Assembly (NCBI RefSeq): GCF_900109465.1
Contig: NZ_FOAZ01000005.1
Coordinates: forward strand, 266,473 to 330,472
Source: Streptacidiphilus jiangxiensis
GTDB taxonomy: Bacteria; Actinomycetota; Actinomycetes; Streptomycetales; Streptomycetaceae
Direction: 5' to 3'
Length of the DNA stretch: 64,000 nucleotides
The translations under genes were made by a program, and so were the position numbers. Position 1 is the stretch's first letter. Each line of letters opens with the position of its first letter. The notes under the pieces were generated by a model, which searched no databases, was not told the DNA's origin, and saw only the letters and a program-made list of their open reading frames with translations. Shown here in pieces: positions 35,370 through 47,999 of the stretch.

Positions 35370-35858
35370 TCAGGAGGGCAGAAAGTCGAACCGGTGGAGT
35401 TGCCACAGCCAGGAGACCAGCAGCACAGGGATGATGACGGTCAGTCGGCTGCGGTTCGACAGGCGCTGCCATCGGGCGCCGCCCCCGAGCGGGGCGAACA
35501 GGAGGCAGAGACCGGCCAGCACCGTCACCGGATTGGCGGCGATCGCGGCGCCGACATGTCCGGCGCCGAGCTCCATGAACACCGTGGTGCTCCCGCAGAG
35601 GGGACACGGGACCCCGGTGAAACGCCTCAGTGGGCACAGCACACCGGGATCGTGGGTCCGGTGCACCTCCGCCGCGACGATTGCGACGACCGCGGCACCG
35701 GCGCCGCGGAGCAGCACGCGCAGCGGCCCCCCGTGGCGTCCGGCCGCGACCGAGGCCCAGCGGCGCTCCCACAGGGCGCGCCGGTCCAGGGCGACGGCCT
35801 GGTCGGCACTCGCGGCCCCCGTGTCCACAGCCGCGGCATGCACAGCCCCCGTGCTCAC
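35370..35858 (-). CDS. DUF2752 domain membrane protein
   Basis: A 162-residue membrane protein with the DUF2752 signature [21 protein letters not shown] (four-Cys-like CxxR...CPLCG, possibly metal- or redox-linked) between hydrophobic segments [18 protein letters not shown] and [16 protein letters not shown], and a last helix [17 protein letters not shown] start with GGGGGGA upstream. In streptomycetes this gene lies between the RDD gene and folD. Function unknown. Confidence 0.85.
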   Translation of the reverse strand: MSTGAVHAAAVDTGAASADQAVALDRRALWERRWASVAAGRHGGPLRVLLRGAGAAVVAIVAAEVHRTHDPGVLCPLRRFTGVPCPLCGSTTVFMELGAGHVGAAIAANPVTVLAGLCLLFAPLGGGARWQRLSNRSRLTVIIPVLLVSWLWQLHRFDFLPS

Positions 35859-35952
35859 GTCCCCCCGTGCCCCCGTTTCTTGCCCCTTACCGCTCTTACC
35901 GGCACCTATCGTCGCGAGCGCCGGGCGTCATGTCCACCTCGTTCGCAGGTCC

Positions 35953-36002
35953 CGCACATGGTTGTGGCGGATTTGCAACCGGATCAGAACAGTCCATGTG
36001 CG
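35953..36002. repeat. Nested inverted repeat upstream of folD
   Basis: CGCACATGG (35953-35961) pairs with CCATGTGCG (35994-36002), and inside them GGTTG can pair with CAACC. It lies in the DUF2752-folD divergent gap, upstream of the predicted folD promoter, so it could be an operator pair or a structured leader of the divergent transcript. Confidence 0.45.
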
Positions 36003-36069
36003 ACCATGTCGGGTCACCCGGTGCCGTCCGCGCACCCGCCCGGTGGCCACGTCCGCTTCCACGATCCGG

Positions 36070-36075
36070 GAGAAT
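36070..36075 (+). promoter_or_regulatory. -10-like GAGAAT for folD
   Basis: GAGAAT ends 6 bases before the folD ATG, as at trpS. The overlapping GGGAGAA could instead act as a weak ribosome-binding site, so leaderless initiation is only possible. Confidence 0.3.
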
Positions 36076-36081
36076 GGCGCC

Positions 36082-36936
36082 ATGACCGCCCAGATTCTCG
36101 ATGGCAAGGCCACCGCCGCAGCGATCAAGTCCGAGCTCGTCACCAGGATCGAGGCGCTGAAGGCGCGGGGCGTCAACCCCGGCCTCGGCACCGTCCTGGT
36201 CGGCGACGACCCCGGCAGCCACGCCTACGTGCGCGGCAAGCACCGCGACTGCGCGCAGGTCGGCATCGCCTCCATCCAGCGTGAACTGCCCGCCGACGCG
36301 ACCCAGGAGCAGGTCGAGGACGTCGTGCGGGAGCTCAACGCCGATCCGGCCTGCTCCGGCTACATCGTCCAGCTGCCGCTGCCCAAGCACCTGGACGAGA
36401 AGCGGGTGCTGGAGCTGATCGACCCGACCAAGGACGCCGACGGCCTGCACCCGATGAGCCTGGGTCGCCTGGTGCTGGGCGTCGAGGCGCCGCTGCCGTG
36501 CACCCCGTACGGCATCGTGGAGCTGCTGCGCCGCCACAAGATCGAGCTGGACGGCGCGAACGTCACCGTCGTCGGCCGCGGCATCACGGTGGGCCGGTCG
36601 ATCGGTCTGCTGCTGACCCGCCGCAGCGAGAACGCGACGGTCACCCTCTGCCACACCGGCACCCGCAACCTGGACGAGCACCTGCTCGCCGCGGACATCA
36701 TCGTCTCCGCCGCGGGCGTGCCGCACCTGATCAAGCCCGAGCACGTGCGCCCCGGCGCGACGGTGCTGGACGTCGGCGTCAGCCGCGTCGACGGCGTCTA
36801 CACCGGTGACGTCGACCCGGCCGTGGCCGAGGTGGCCGGCTGGATCTCCCCGAACCCGGGTGGTGTCGGCCCGATGACGCGCGCGATGCTGCTCGCGAAC
36901 GTGGTCGAGGCGGCTGAGCGTGCAGCCCGCGGCTGA
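36082..36936 (+). CDS. folD: Methylenetetrahydrofolate dehydrogenase/cyclohydrolase
   Basis: A 284-residue FolD that makes 10-formyl-THF from 5,10-methylene-THF. Family motifs: [14 protein letters not shown] with the catalytic Lys near residue 55, [57 protein letters not shown] for NADP, and [13 protein letters not shown] near the end. Its product is the formyl donor for PurN and PurH encoded upstream, and its substrate comes from GlyA encoded downstream. The DUF3017 gene overlaps its 3' end by 17 bases. Confidence 0.98.
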   Translation: MTAQILDGKATAAAIKSELVTRIEALKARGVNPGLGTVLVGDDPGSHAYVRGKHRDCAQVGIASIQRELPADATQEQVEDVVRELNADPACSGYIVQLPLPKHLDEKRVLELIDPTKDADGLHPMSLGRLVLGVEAPLPCTPYGIVELLRRHKIELDGANVTVVGRGITVGRSIGLLLTRRSENATVTLCHTGTRNLDEHLLAADIIVSAAGVPHLIKPEHVRPGATVLDVGVSRVDGVYTGDVDPAVAEVAGWISPNPGGVGPMTRAMLLANVVEAAERAARG

Positions 36937-37369
36937 GGGCGCCGACGAGATGGCCCGCCGCAAGGCGAAGGCGCAGCACCGGCCGCCGGCGAAGACCACC
37001 GGGACGTTCCGTCCCGAGGGTGGTTCGGCGGCGGCCGGGCGGGACAAGCCGGTGCCGGTGCGGCAGTGGCCGATCGTGCTGGTGCTGACGATCGTCGGCG
37101 TCGGGCTGCTGGTGACCGCGCTGGACGCGTGGCGGGCGGGCATCGTCACCATCGGCGTCGGCATGCTGGTCGGCGCCGTGCTGCGGGCGGTGCTGCCGGA
37201 GGTCGGCATGCTCGCGGTGCGCAGCCGGTTCACCGACATCGTGGTGATGGGCGTGATGGGGGCGCTGATCGTCGTCCTCGCGCTGGCCGCGCTGCCCGAT
37301 CCGGTGATTCACCTCCCGTTCGTGGGTCGGCTGGGCAGCATGGTTCACAGCGACAGCGGTGGCGACTGA
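36920..37369 (+). CDS. DUF3017 family membrane protein
   Basis: A 149-residue protein with a basic, disordered N-terminus and three hydrophobic segments: [38 protein letters not shown] and [21 protein letters not shown] recognise DUF3017, which regularly follows folD in streptomycetes. GTG 36920 overlaps folD; ATG 36950 is a possible shorter start. No function known. Confidence 0.8.
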   Translation: MQPAAEGADEMARRKAKAQHRPPAKTTGTFRPEGGSAAAGRDKPVPVRQWPIVLVLTIVGVGLLVTALDAWRAGIVTIGVGMLVGAVLRAVLPEVGMLAVRSRFTDIVVMGVMGALIVVLALAALPDPVIHLPFVGRLGSMVHSDSGGD

Positions 37370-37539
37370 GGGTTCACAGCCCGTCGCGCGGAGGCCGTGT
37401 CGGGCTCGCGCGGACGTGGTGAGACCGCTGTGAACTGGGTTGATGCCGCTTCGGCATGACCACGGCGGAAACGTGACGAAGGACTCCCGGAGGCGTGGTG
37501 ACGCCGCGCCTCCGGTCCGGTCCGGTTGCGATAGCCTGA

Positions 37540-39022
<1,483 letters not shown>

Positions 39023-39028
39023 CGGCGC

Positions 39029-39034
39029 AGACTA
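39029..39034 (-). promoter_or_regulatory. -10 box TAGTCT for leaderless hypothetical gene
   Basis: Minus-strand TAGTCT ends 6 bases before the GTG at 39022. Back to back with it, TAGGCT (39044-39049) on the plus strand could drive the glyA riboswitch transcript. Confidence 0.45.
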
Positions 39035-39053
39035 GCCCCCTTGTAGGCTGGGC

Positions 39054-39138
39054 GGGCCGCGACTGGCGCACGGGGAGGGAACCCCGAGGGAGCGGCGAGG
39101 CGCATCACCGCCGGACTGCCGTACGCCTGGGCAGCCGG
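39054..39138 (+). ncRNA. ZTP (pfl) riboswitch upstream of glyA
   Basis: The leader contains the conserved blocks of the pfl/ZTP aptamer in order: GACTGGCG (39061-39068), a short hairpin with GGAACCCC and then GAGGGAGC (39077-39092), a variable linker, and CGCCTGGGCA (39125-39134), which forms the pseudoknot side of the aptamer. ZTP riboswitches respond to ZMP/ZTP, which accumulate when 10-formyl-THF is short, and turn on folate and purine genes, glyA among the commonest. The start codon lies about 57 bases downstream, next to GGAGGAG, so translational control is possible. Confidence 0.85.
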
Positions 39139-39194
39139 GTCGGACTGGACCACGACGGACGTGGAGCCAGTGAGAGACCCGGAGGAGTGCCCTG

Positions 39195-40448
39195 ATGTCG
39201 CATCTTGCCCACGTGGACCCCGAGATCGCCGCGCTGGTCGTCGCCGAGGAGCAGCTGCAGGCCGACACGCTGCGCCTGATCCCCAGTGAGAACTACGTCT
39301 CCCACGCGGTGCTGGAGGCGACCGGCACGGTCCTGCAGAACAAGTACTCCGAGGGCTACCCCGGCAAGCGCTACTACGAGGGCCAGCAGAACATCGACCA
39401 GGTCGAGACGCTGGCGATCGAGCGGGCGAAGTCGTTGTTCGCGATGGACCACGCCAACGTGCAGCCGTACTCCGGCTCGCCCGCCAACCTCGCCGTCTAC
39501 CTGGCCTTCCTGCAGCCCGGCGACACCGTGATGGGCATGGCGCTGCCGATGGGCGGTCACCTCACCCACGGTTGGGGCGTCTCCGCGACCGGCACCTGGT
39601 TCCGCGGCGTGCAGTACGGCGTCGAGCAGACCACGGGCCGGATCGACCTCGACAAGGTGCGCGACCTCGCGCTCGCCGAGCGGCCCAAGGTGATCTTCTG
39701 CGGTGGCACGGCCGTGCCGCGCACCATCGACTTCCCCGGCTTCGCCGAGATCGCCCGCGAGGTCGGCGCGGTGCTGGTCGCCGACGTCGCGCACATCGCC
39801 GGTCTGATCGCGGGCGGGGCGCACCCGTCCCCGGCGGGGCACGCGGACGTCGTCTCCACCACCACCCACAAGACGCTGCGCGGCCCGCGCGGCGCGATGC
39901 TGCTCTCCACGGCGGAGCACGCCCGGGCGATCGACCGCGCCGTCTTCCCCGGCCTGCAGGGCGGCCCGCACAACCACACCACCGCGGCGATCGCGGTGGC
40001 GCTGAAGGAGGCGGCCGGTCCGGAGTTCCGCGCCTACGCCCACCAGGTCGTCGCGAACGCGCAGGCACTCGGCGAGCAGCTGGCGGCCCGCGGCTTCGAG
40101 CTGGTGTCCGGCGGTACCGACAACCACCTGCTGCTGATCGACCTCAGCGGCAAGGACGTCCCGGGCAAGGTCGCCGCCAAGGCGCTGGACCGCGCGGGCA
40201 TCGTGGTGAACTACAACACCGTGCCCTACGACACCCGCAAGCCGTTCGACCCGTCCGGCATCCGCATCGGCACGCCCGCGCTGACCTCGCGCGGCATCCC
40301 CGCGAGCGCGATGACCTCGGTGGCGGAGTGGATCGACCTGGTCGTGGCAGCGGCGAAGGCCGGGGACGAGGAGACGATCACCAAGGTCCGCGCGGACGTC
40401 AAGGCACTGATGGACGCCTACCCCGCGCCGGGTCTCCCGGTCCGGTAG
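39195..40448 (+). CDS. glyA: Serine hydroxymethyltransferase
   Basis: A 417-residue PLP enzyme that converts serine and THF to glycine and 5,10-methylene-THF. The PLP Lys is K226 in STTTHKTLRGPRGAM; NYVSHAVLEATGTVLQNKYS and the GKRYYEGQQNIDQVE stretch are standard SHMT. GGAGGAG lies 7 bases before the ATG. It carries a ZTP riboswitch in its leader, so its expression should rise when formyl-folate is limiting. Its product feeds FolD and, through it, PurN and PurH. Confidence 0.98.
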   Translation: MSHLAHVDPEIAALVVAEEQLQADTLRLIPSENYVSHAVLEATGTVLQNKYSEGYPGKRYYEGQQNIDQVETLAIERAKSLFAMDHANVQPYSGSPANLAVYLAFLQPGDTVMGMALPMGGHLTHGWGVSATGTWFRGVQYGVEQTTGRIDLDKVRDLALAERPKVIFCGGTAVPRTIDFPGFAEIAREVGAVLVADVAHIAGLIAGGAHPSPAGHADVVSTTTHKTLRGPRGAMLLSTAEHARAIDRAVFPGLQGGPHNHTTAAIAVALKEAAGPEFRAYAHQVVANAQALGEQLAARGFELVSGGTDNHLLLIDLSGKDVPGKVAAKALDRAGIVVNYNTVPYDTRKPFDPSGIRIGTPALTSRGIPASAMTSVAEWIDLVVAAAKAGDEETITKVRADVKALMDAYPAPGLPVR

Positions 40449-40464
40449 CCCCTCGCGTCATCCC

Positions 40465-40470
40465 TAGACT
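40465..40470 (+). promoter_or_regulatory. -10 box TAGACT for leaderless CNNM-family gene
   Basis: TAGACT ends 6 bases before the GTG at 40477; no ribosome-binding site is present, so the RNA probably starts at the GTG. Confidence 0.55.
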
Positions 40471-40476
40471 GGCCCG

Positions 40477-41769
40477 GTGAGCGAGACGTTGCGCGACGCC
40501 GGGCTGGTCCTTCTCTTCATCGTCATCGGCGGGATCTTCAACATCGCGGAGATCTCCCTGATCTCCCTGCGTGAGGGCCAGATCCGGGCGTTGGCCGAGC
40601 GCGGCACCAAGCGCGCCGCGCGCGCGGCGCACCTGGCCTCGGACCCCAACCGGTTCCTCGCCTCGGTGCAGGTCGGCGTCACGTGCATGGGATTCCTGTC
40701 GGCGGCGTTCGGCGCGGACACCCTCGCCAAGAAGCTCTCGCCGGTTTTCGTCAGCTGGGGCATGGACAGCGGCGTGGCGGACACCCTCTCGCTGGTGCTG
40801 CTGACGCTGTTGATCTCCTACGTCTCGCTGGTGCTGGGTGAGCTGACCCCGAAGCGGATCGGCCTGCAGCGGGCCGAGTCGATCGCGCTGGCGGCGGCGC
40901 CGCTGGTCGACGTGATCTCGCGGGTGCTGCGCCCCGTCATCTGGCTGCTGTCGGTCTCCACCAACCTGATGGTCCGCCTGCTCGGCGGCGACCCGAAGGC
41001 CGGCCGGGACGTGATGAGCCCCGAGGAGCTGCGCGGTCTGGTGGCCGCCAACACCGAGCTGGGCTCGGACGAGCGCCAGCTGATCGGCGAGGTCTTCGCG
41101 GCGGGCGAGCGGCAACTGCGTGAGGTGATGGTGCCGCGCACGGAGGTCACCTTCCTCGACGCCTCCCGCACGGTCGCGGAGGTCCGCGACGAGGTGCGGG
41201 CGTATCCGCACTCCCGGTACCCCGTCGTGGACGGCTCGTACGACCTGGTGGTCGGCTTCGTCCACGTCCGCGACCTGTACCGCTCGGACACCGTCGGCAC
41301 GGTCCGCGACATCGCCCGCCCCGTGAAGCTGCTGCCCGCGACGAAGCGGGTGCTGCCGTCGATGTCGGAGATGCGACACGAGGGCCACCACCTGGCCATC
41401 GTGGTCGACGAGTACGGCGGCACGGCCGGCATCGTCACGCTCGAGGACCTCGTCGAGGAGGTCATCGGCGAGATCCGCGACGAGTACGACTCGCAGGAGC
41501 TGTCCACGACGCGGCGGCTGGCGGGCGGCTCGATCGAGGTGGACGGCCTGCTGAACCTCGGTGACTTCGAGGAGGAGACGGGCGTCGAACTCCCGGAGGG
41601 CCCCTACGAGACGGTGGCCGGGTACCTGGTCGCGGAGCTGGGACGCCTGCCGCTGGTGGGTGACCGGATCACGACGGGGGACGGCTACCTCCTCGAAGTC
41701 GCCCGCCTGGACGGCCGCCGGGTGGACCGTGTCCGAGTGACCGCTCCGCCCGCTGCGGCTACGGAGTAG
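40477..41769 (+). CDS. CNNM/CorC-type hemolysin family membrane protein
   Basis: A 430-residue protein of the DUF21-CBS-CorC_HlyC architecture. The N-terminal DUF21 membrane domain (~1-190) has four helices, including AGLVLLFIVIGGIFNIAEISL and SLVLGELTPKRIGLQRAE. Two CBS domains follow (VMVPRTEVTFLDASRTV; MRHEGHHLAIVVDEYGGTAG), and then the CorC domain with EDLVEEVIGEIRDEYD. Members export Mg2+ or Co2+ or act as ion-linked regulators; the name hemolysin is historic. It ends near a 23-bp inverted repeat that may terminate it. Confidence 0.92.
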   Translation: MSETLRDAGLVLLFIVIGGIFNIAEISLISLREGQIRALAERGTKRAARAAHLASDPNRFLASVQVGVTCMGFLSAAFGADTLAKKLSPVFVSWGMDSGVADTLSLVLLTLLISYVSLVLGELTPKRIGLQRAESIALAAAPLVDVISRVLRPVIWLLSVSTNLMVRLLGGDPKAGRDVMSPEELRGLVAANTELGSDERQLIGEVFAAGERQLREVMVPRTEVTFLDASRTVAEVRDEVRAYPHSRYPVVDGSYDLVVGFVHVRDLYRSDTVGTVRDIARPVKLLPATKRVLPSMSEMRHEGHHLAIVVDEYGGTAGIVTLEDLVEEVIGEIRDEYDSQELSTTRRLAGGSIEVDGLLNLGDFEEETGVELPEGPYETVAGYLVAELGRLPLVGDRITTGDGYLLEVARLDGRRVDRVRVTAPPAAATE

Positions 41770-41773
41770 CCGT

Positions 41774-41853
41774 CAGGGGCGCGAGGAACTGCGCGAGAAA
41801 CCACCGGCGTGCGGATGGCCCTGCGCGTTCGGGGAGTCCGCTCCTGGGGTGGC

Positions 41854-41879
<26 letters not shown>
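41774..41879. repeat. 23-bp perfect inverted repeat, genome-type repeat element
   Basis: CAGGGGCGCGAGGAACTGCGCGA (first 20: CAGGGGCGCGAGGAACTGCG) at 41774-41796 recurs inverted at 41857-41879, with 60 bases between. I recognise this sequence as a common dispersed intergenic element of Streptomyces genomes. The right arm also encodes the last residues (PGARGTAR) of the convergent glycosyltransferase, so the element has been taken into the gene. It may act as a bidirectional terminator. Confidence 0.8.
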
Positions 41880-44431
<2,552 letters not shown>

Positions 44432-44433
44432 GC

Positions 44434-44991
44434 ATGGGCGGCGACGGCGGGGTCATAGGCGGCAGCGTCCTGATCGGGGTCTCCCTCGCGGTGCCCGAGC
44501 CCTACGGCTCGCAGATCCAGGACGCCCGCACCGGCTACGGCGACACCCGGGCGCACGGCATCCCCACGCACGTGACGCTGCTGCCGCCGACCGAGGTGCC
44601 GCTCGCGGCCCTGGACGGGGTGGACGGCCACCTCGCCCGCGCCGCCGCCGGCCATCGGCCGTTCCCGGTGTCGCTGCGCGGCACCGGGACCTTCCGGCCG
44701 GTGTCGCAGGTGGTCTTCGTGCAGCTGGAGCAGGGTGTGCGGGAGTGCCGGGCGCTGGAGGCGTCCGTGCGCTCCGGTCCGCTCGCCCGCGAGCTGGCCT
44801 TCCCCTACCACCCGCACGTCACCGTCGCCCACGACGTGCCGGCCGAGGCCCTGGACCGGGCCTACGCCGACCTGCGCGGCTTCGAGGCGCGGTTCACGGC
44901 GGCGGGGTTCAGCCTGTACCGGTTCGGCGCGGACGAGGTGTGGCGCCCGGTGCGCACCTACGGGTTCCCGCAGGTGGCGACCGCGCGCTGA
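44434..44991 (+). CDS. 2'-5' RNA ligase family protein
   Basis: A 185-residue 2H phosphoesterase-fold protein with both HxT motifs: HVT at H46-T48 (THVTLL) and H128-T130 (PHVTVA), spaced about 80 residues apart as in LigT/ThpR. Such proteins cleave cyclic or 2',5'-linked phosphodiesters. It sits right behind trpS, the second RNA-related 2'-phosphate enzyme type in this window after the Tpt1/KptA remnant. Start ATG 44434 has no clear ribosome-binding site; coupling to trpS is possible. Confidence 0.85.
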   Translation: MGGDGGVIGGSVLIGVSLAVPEPYGSQIQDARTGYGDTRAHGIPTHVTLLPPTEVPLAALDGVDGHLARAAAGHRPFPVSLRGTGTFRPVSQVVFVQLEQGVRECRALEASVRSGPLARELAFPYHPHVTVAHDVPAEALDRAYADLRGFEARFTAAGFSLYRFGADEVWRPVRTYGFPQVATAR

Positions 44992-45029
44992 ACGGGCGGT
45001 GAGCGTGCGGTGGCCGGCCCGGGGAGTAG

Positions 45030-45035
45030 TAGGGT
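45030..45035 (+). promoter_or_regulatory. -10 box TAGGGT for leaderless GT2/CDP-glycerol gene
   Basis: TAGGGT ends 8 bases before the GTG at 45044 with no ribosome-binding site, marking a promoter at the left edge of the surface-polymer cluster. Confidence 0.45.
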
Positions 45036-45043
45036 CGGGAACC

Positions 45044-47227
45044 GTGCCCAGGTTCAGCGTCATCGTTCCCGCGTTCAACGTGCAGGCCTACCTCGGGGAG
45101 TGCCTGCAGTCCGTGCTCGACCAGTCCTTCCGGGACTTCGAGCTGATCGGTGTGGACGACGCCTCGCCCGACGGCTCGGGGCGGATCTTCGACGAGTTCG
45201 CCGAGCGGGACGCCCGGGTCCGGGTGCTGCACCTGCCCGAGAACGTGGGGCTCGGCCGGGCCCGCAACGCCGGCCTGGAGGTCGCCACCGGCGACTACCT
45301 GATCTTCCTGGACAGCGACGACACGCTGACGCCCGGCTCGCTCCAGGCCGTCGCGAACCGCCTGGACGCCACCGGCGAACCGGACATCCTCGTCTTCGAC
45401 TACGCCCGCACCTTCTGGGACGGCCGGGTGGTCCGCAACCAGGACTCGGCGATGCTGCGCGAGTGCCAGGCCGCGCCGGACGCGTTCGGCACCGCCGAGC
45501 GCGAGCAGTTGCTGCGGATGCTGATGGTGGTCTGGAACAAGGCCTTCAAGCGTGAGTTCGTCGAGCGGAACGGCTTCACCTTCCCGCCCGGCTACTACGA
45601 GGACACCCCCTGGACCTATCCGACCACGCTGGCCGCGGACACGATCGCGCTGCTGGACCGGGTCGTCGTCCACTACCGCCAGCGCCGCATGGGCGGCAAC
45701 ATCCTGGCGACCACCTCGCGCAAGCACTTCGAGATCTTCGACCAGTACGACCGGGTCTTCGCCTTCGTCGACTCCCGCCCCGAGCTGCACTCCTGGCGTC
45801 CGTTCCTGCACCGCCGGATGGTCGAGCACCTGCGCGCGATCGGTTCACACCCGGACCGGGTGCCGATGGGCGACCGCCGCGCGTTCTTCGCGAAGGCCGC
45901 CGAGGCCGAGCAGCGGCACCGCCCCGAGGGCGCCGCGGCGATCGAGGTCTCGATGCCGTTCAAGGCGAGCGCCGTCGGCGACGTGGTGCGTCGCGCGAAG
46001 AACGCGGCGGTCGCGGCCCAGCCCGGAGTGAAGCGGGCCGTCTCGCGCCCGCTGGTCGGCGGCTTCGCGCAGGTGCAGCGGCAGCTGCCGATCGACGACG
46101 ACCTGGCGGTCTTCGCCGCGTACTGGAACCGCGTCCCGGCGTGCAACCCCGCCGCGATCGAGGCGAAGCTGCGTGAACTGCGTCCGGAGATGCGGACGGT
46201 GTGGGTCGTCGAGGCGGGCCGCAAGCGGGACGTCCCGGCCGGGTACACGACGGTGGCGCCGGGATCGCGCGGGTTCTGGGAGGCCATGTCGCGGGCCCGC
46301 TACCTGGTCAACAACGTCAACTTCCCCGACAGCGCCAAGAAGCGCCCCGGCTCGGTGCACCTGCAGACGCACCACGGCACGCCGGTGAAGAAGATGGGCC
46401 TGGACCTGCGCGACTACCCCGCGGCCGGCCTGACGATGGACTTCGACAGGCTGATGGAGCGGATCGACCGCTGGGACTACAGCCTCAGCTCCAACCGCTT
46501 CTCCTCGCTGATCTGGGAGCGCGTCTACCCGGCGCACTACCGCACGTTGGAGTCCGGCTACCCGCGCAACGACGTCTACGTGACGGCGGGCGCGGAGCAG
46601 GTCCGCGCGGCCCGGCGGGAGCTCGGCATCCCCGAGGGCGCGAAGGCGCTGCTGTACGCGCCGACGATGCGCGACTACCGGGTGGGCTACGAGCCGCAGT
46701 TGGACGTGGCGAAGCTGGCCGCGCGGCTGGGCGAGGAGTACGTGATCCTGCACCGGGCGCACTACTCCTACGACTCGGGCGCCAAGCTGTCGGGCGCGCG
46801 GGTCATCGACGTCTCCCGCCACCCGTCGATCGAGCAACTGGCGCTCGCCGCCGACGCGTTGATCGCGGACTACTCGTCGCTGACGTTCGACTACGCGAAC
46901 CTGGACCGCCCGATCGTGGTGTTCGCGGACGACTGGGACGTCTACAAGGAGACCCGCGGCGTCTACCTCGACCTCGTCTCCGGCAAGCCCGGAGAGACGC
47001 CGGGTGCGGTGGCCCGGACCGAGGGGGAGCTCGCGGAGGTCTTCCTCGGCGGCGCGTGGCGCGACCCGGAGTCGACGGCGCTGCGGCAGGCGTTCCGTGA
47101 GCGCTTCTGCGAGTTCGACGACGGCCGGGCGGCGGAGCGGGTCGTCCGCACCGTGTTCCTCGGCGAGCAGACCCCCCTCCCGGTCGTCCCGCTGCACCAG
47201 CGCACGCCCGCACCGCTGACAGCCTGA
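45044..47227 (+). CDS. GT2 glycosyltransferase fused to CDP-glycerol glycerophosphotransferase (727 aa)
   Basis: N-terminal GT2 domain (residues ~1-240): FSVIVPAFNVQAYLGECLQS, GVDDASPDGSGRIFDEF, GLGRARNAGLEVATGDYLI and FLDSDDTL. C-terminal TagF/TarF-like domain (~390-715): LQTHHGTPVKKMGLDLRDY with the catalytic His, SGYPRNDVYV, LLYAPTMRDYRVG, and the second catalytic motif IADYSSLTFDYANLDRPI. Such fusions transfer a sugar and a polyol-phosphate (from CDP-glycerol or a related CDP-polyol) in wall teichoic acid synthesis. Of the three fusions here it is the shortest; it lacks the extra middle domain. Membrane association is probably through basic amphipathic surfaces; no helix is seen. Confidence 0.9.
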   Translation: MPRFSVIVPAFNVQAYLGECLQSVLDQSFRDFELIGVDDASPDGSGRIFDEFAERDARVRVLHLPENVGLGRARNAGLEVATGDYLIFLDSDDTLTPGSLQAVANRLDATGEPDILVFDYARTFWDGRVVRNQDSAMLRECQAAPDAFGTAEREQLLRMLMVVWNKAFKREFVERNGFTFPPGYYEDTPWTYPTTLAADTIALLDRVVVHYRQRRMGGNILATTSRKHFEIFDQYDRVFAFVDSRPELHSWRPFLHRRMVEHLRAIGSHPDRVPMGDRRAFFAKAAEAEQRHRPEGAAAIEVSMPFKASAVGDVVRRAKNAAVAAQPGVKRAVSRPLVGGFAQVQRQLPIDDDLAVFAAYWNRVPACNPAAIEAKLRELRPEMRTVWVVEAGRKRDVPAGYTTVAPGSRGFWEAMSRARYLVNNVNFPDSAKKRPGSVHLQTHHGTPVKKMGLDLRDYPAAGLTMDFDRLMERIDRWDYSLSSNRFSSLIWERVYPAHYRTLESGYPRNDVYVTAGAEQVRAARRELGIPEGAKALLYAPTMRDYRVGYEPQLDVAKLAARLGEEYVILHRAHYSYDSGAKLSGARVIDVSRHPSIEQLALAADALIADYSSLTFDYANLDRPIVVFADDWDVYKETRGVYLDLVSGKPGETPGAVARTEGELAEVFLGGAWRDPESTALRQAFRERFCEFDDGRAAERVVRTVFLGEQTPLPVVPLHQRTPAPLTA

Positions 47228-47238
47228 CCCCGCGGCCC

Positions 47239-47244
47239 TACCCT
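47239..47244 (+). promoter_or_regulatory. -10-like TACCCT before membrane protein gene
   Basis: TACCCT ends 8 bases before the ATG at 47253, the same leaderless spacing as elsewhere in this window. Confidence 0.35.
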
Positions 47245-47252
47245 CGAGAGCC

Positions 47253-47999
47253 ATGGGGGGATTACGTGTTGTGGGCCGGTGGCTGCACCTGCTGCCGCTG
47301 CTGGCCGGATTGCTCGCGGTGGGCTACTACTGCTTCGCGCTGACGCATGTGGGCGAGCAGGACGCCCTGCTGCGGACGTACCGTCAGGCGCAGCCCTGCC
47401 GCGCGGACCAGTCGGTGGCGGACGGGTGTTACGCCTGGTTCCCCGGGCGGGTGACGCGGGTGCAGCAGCCCACGGCCCAGGACGCGGCAACGGTCGTCAC
47501 CGTGCGGTTCACCGACGGGCAGTCGGCGCGGCTGGAGCTGTGGCGGCCTCCGGCGTCCTTCGACGGACTCGGGGTCGGGGAGGCCGCCTCGGTCGGGACC
47601 GTGCGCCTGGGGTGGTTCATGGACCTGCGCCGCGACGTCCCGGGCGCGGTGATGCACGGTCCGGACTATCCGGGCTTCTGGGACGCGGTGTTCGTCAACG
47701 ACGCCGTGTTCGGGGTCGCGTTCGGTCTGCCGCTGGTGCTGTGGGGCCTGTTCGGGCTGCTGCGCCCGCGGGGGAGGTATCCGTGGTGGGCACTGTGCAT
47801 GGCGGTGGCGTCCGCGCTGCCGGCGATCAACGCGGGGGCCGAGATGGACGACGCCCCGCACCTGTTCGCGTGGGGCGCCTACCTGCCCACGGCCGTGGCG
47901 GCGGCCGTGGGCCTGCTGGTCGGACTCATCGCTCCAGCAGTGCGAAGAGCTCTTCCCACTTCTCCAGGATGGTCTCCTTGGAGTAGCGGGCCACGTTGA
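47253..47999 (+). CDS. Hypothetical membrane protein with extracytoplasmic domain
   Basis: A 248-residue protein: one N-terminal helix (WLHLLPLLAGLLAVGYYCFAL), a soluble domain with two Cys (QPCRADQ, DGCYAWFPG; likely a disulphide) reminiscent of DUF3592-type outer domains, and three C-terminal helices (FGVAFGLPLVLWGLFGLL, WALCMAVASALPAINAG, LPTAVAAAVGLLVGLIAP). Its last 74 bases overlap the convergent GT4 gene. Function unknown; placement suggests a link to the surface-polymer genes only by proximity. Confidence 0.65.
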   Translation: MGGLRVVGRWLHLLPLLAGLLAVGYYCFALTHVGEQDALLRTYRQAQPCRADQSVADGCYAWFPGRVTRVQQPTAQDAATVVTVRFTDGQSARLELWRPPASFDGLGVGEAASVGTVRLGWFMDLRRDVPGAVMHGPDYPGFWDAVFVNDAVFGVAFGLPLVLWGLFGLLRPRGRYPWWALCMAVASALPAINAGAEMDDAPHLFAWGAYLPTAVAAAVGLLVGLIAPAVRRALPTSPGWSPWSSGPR

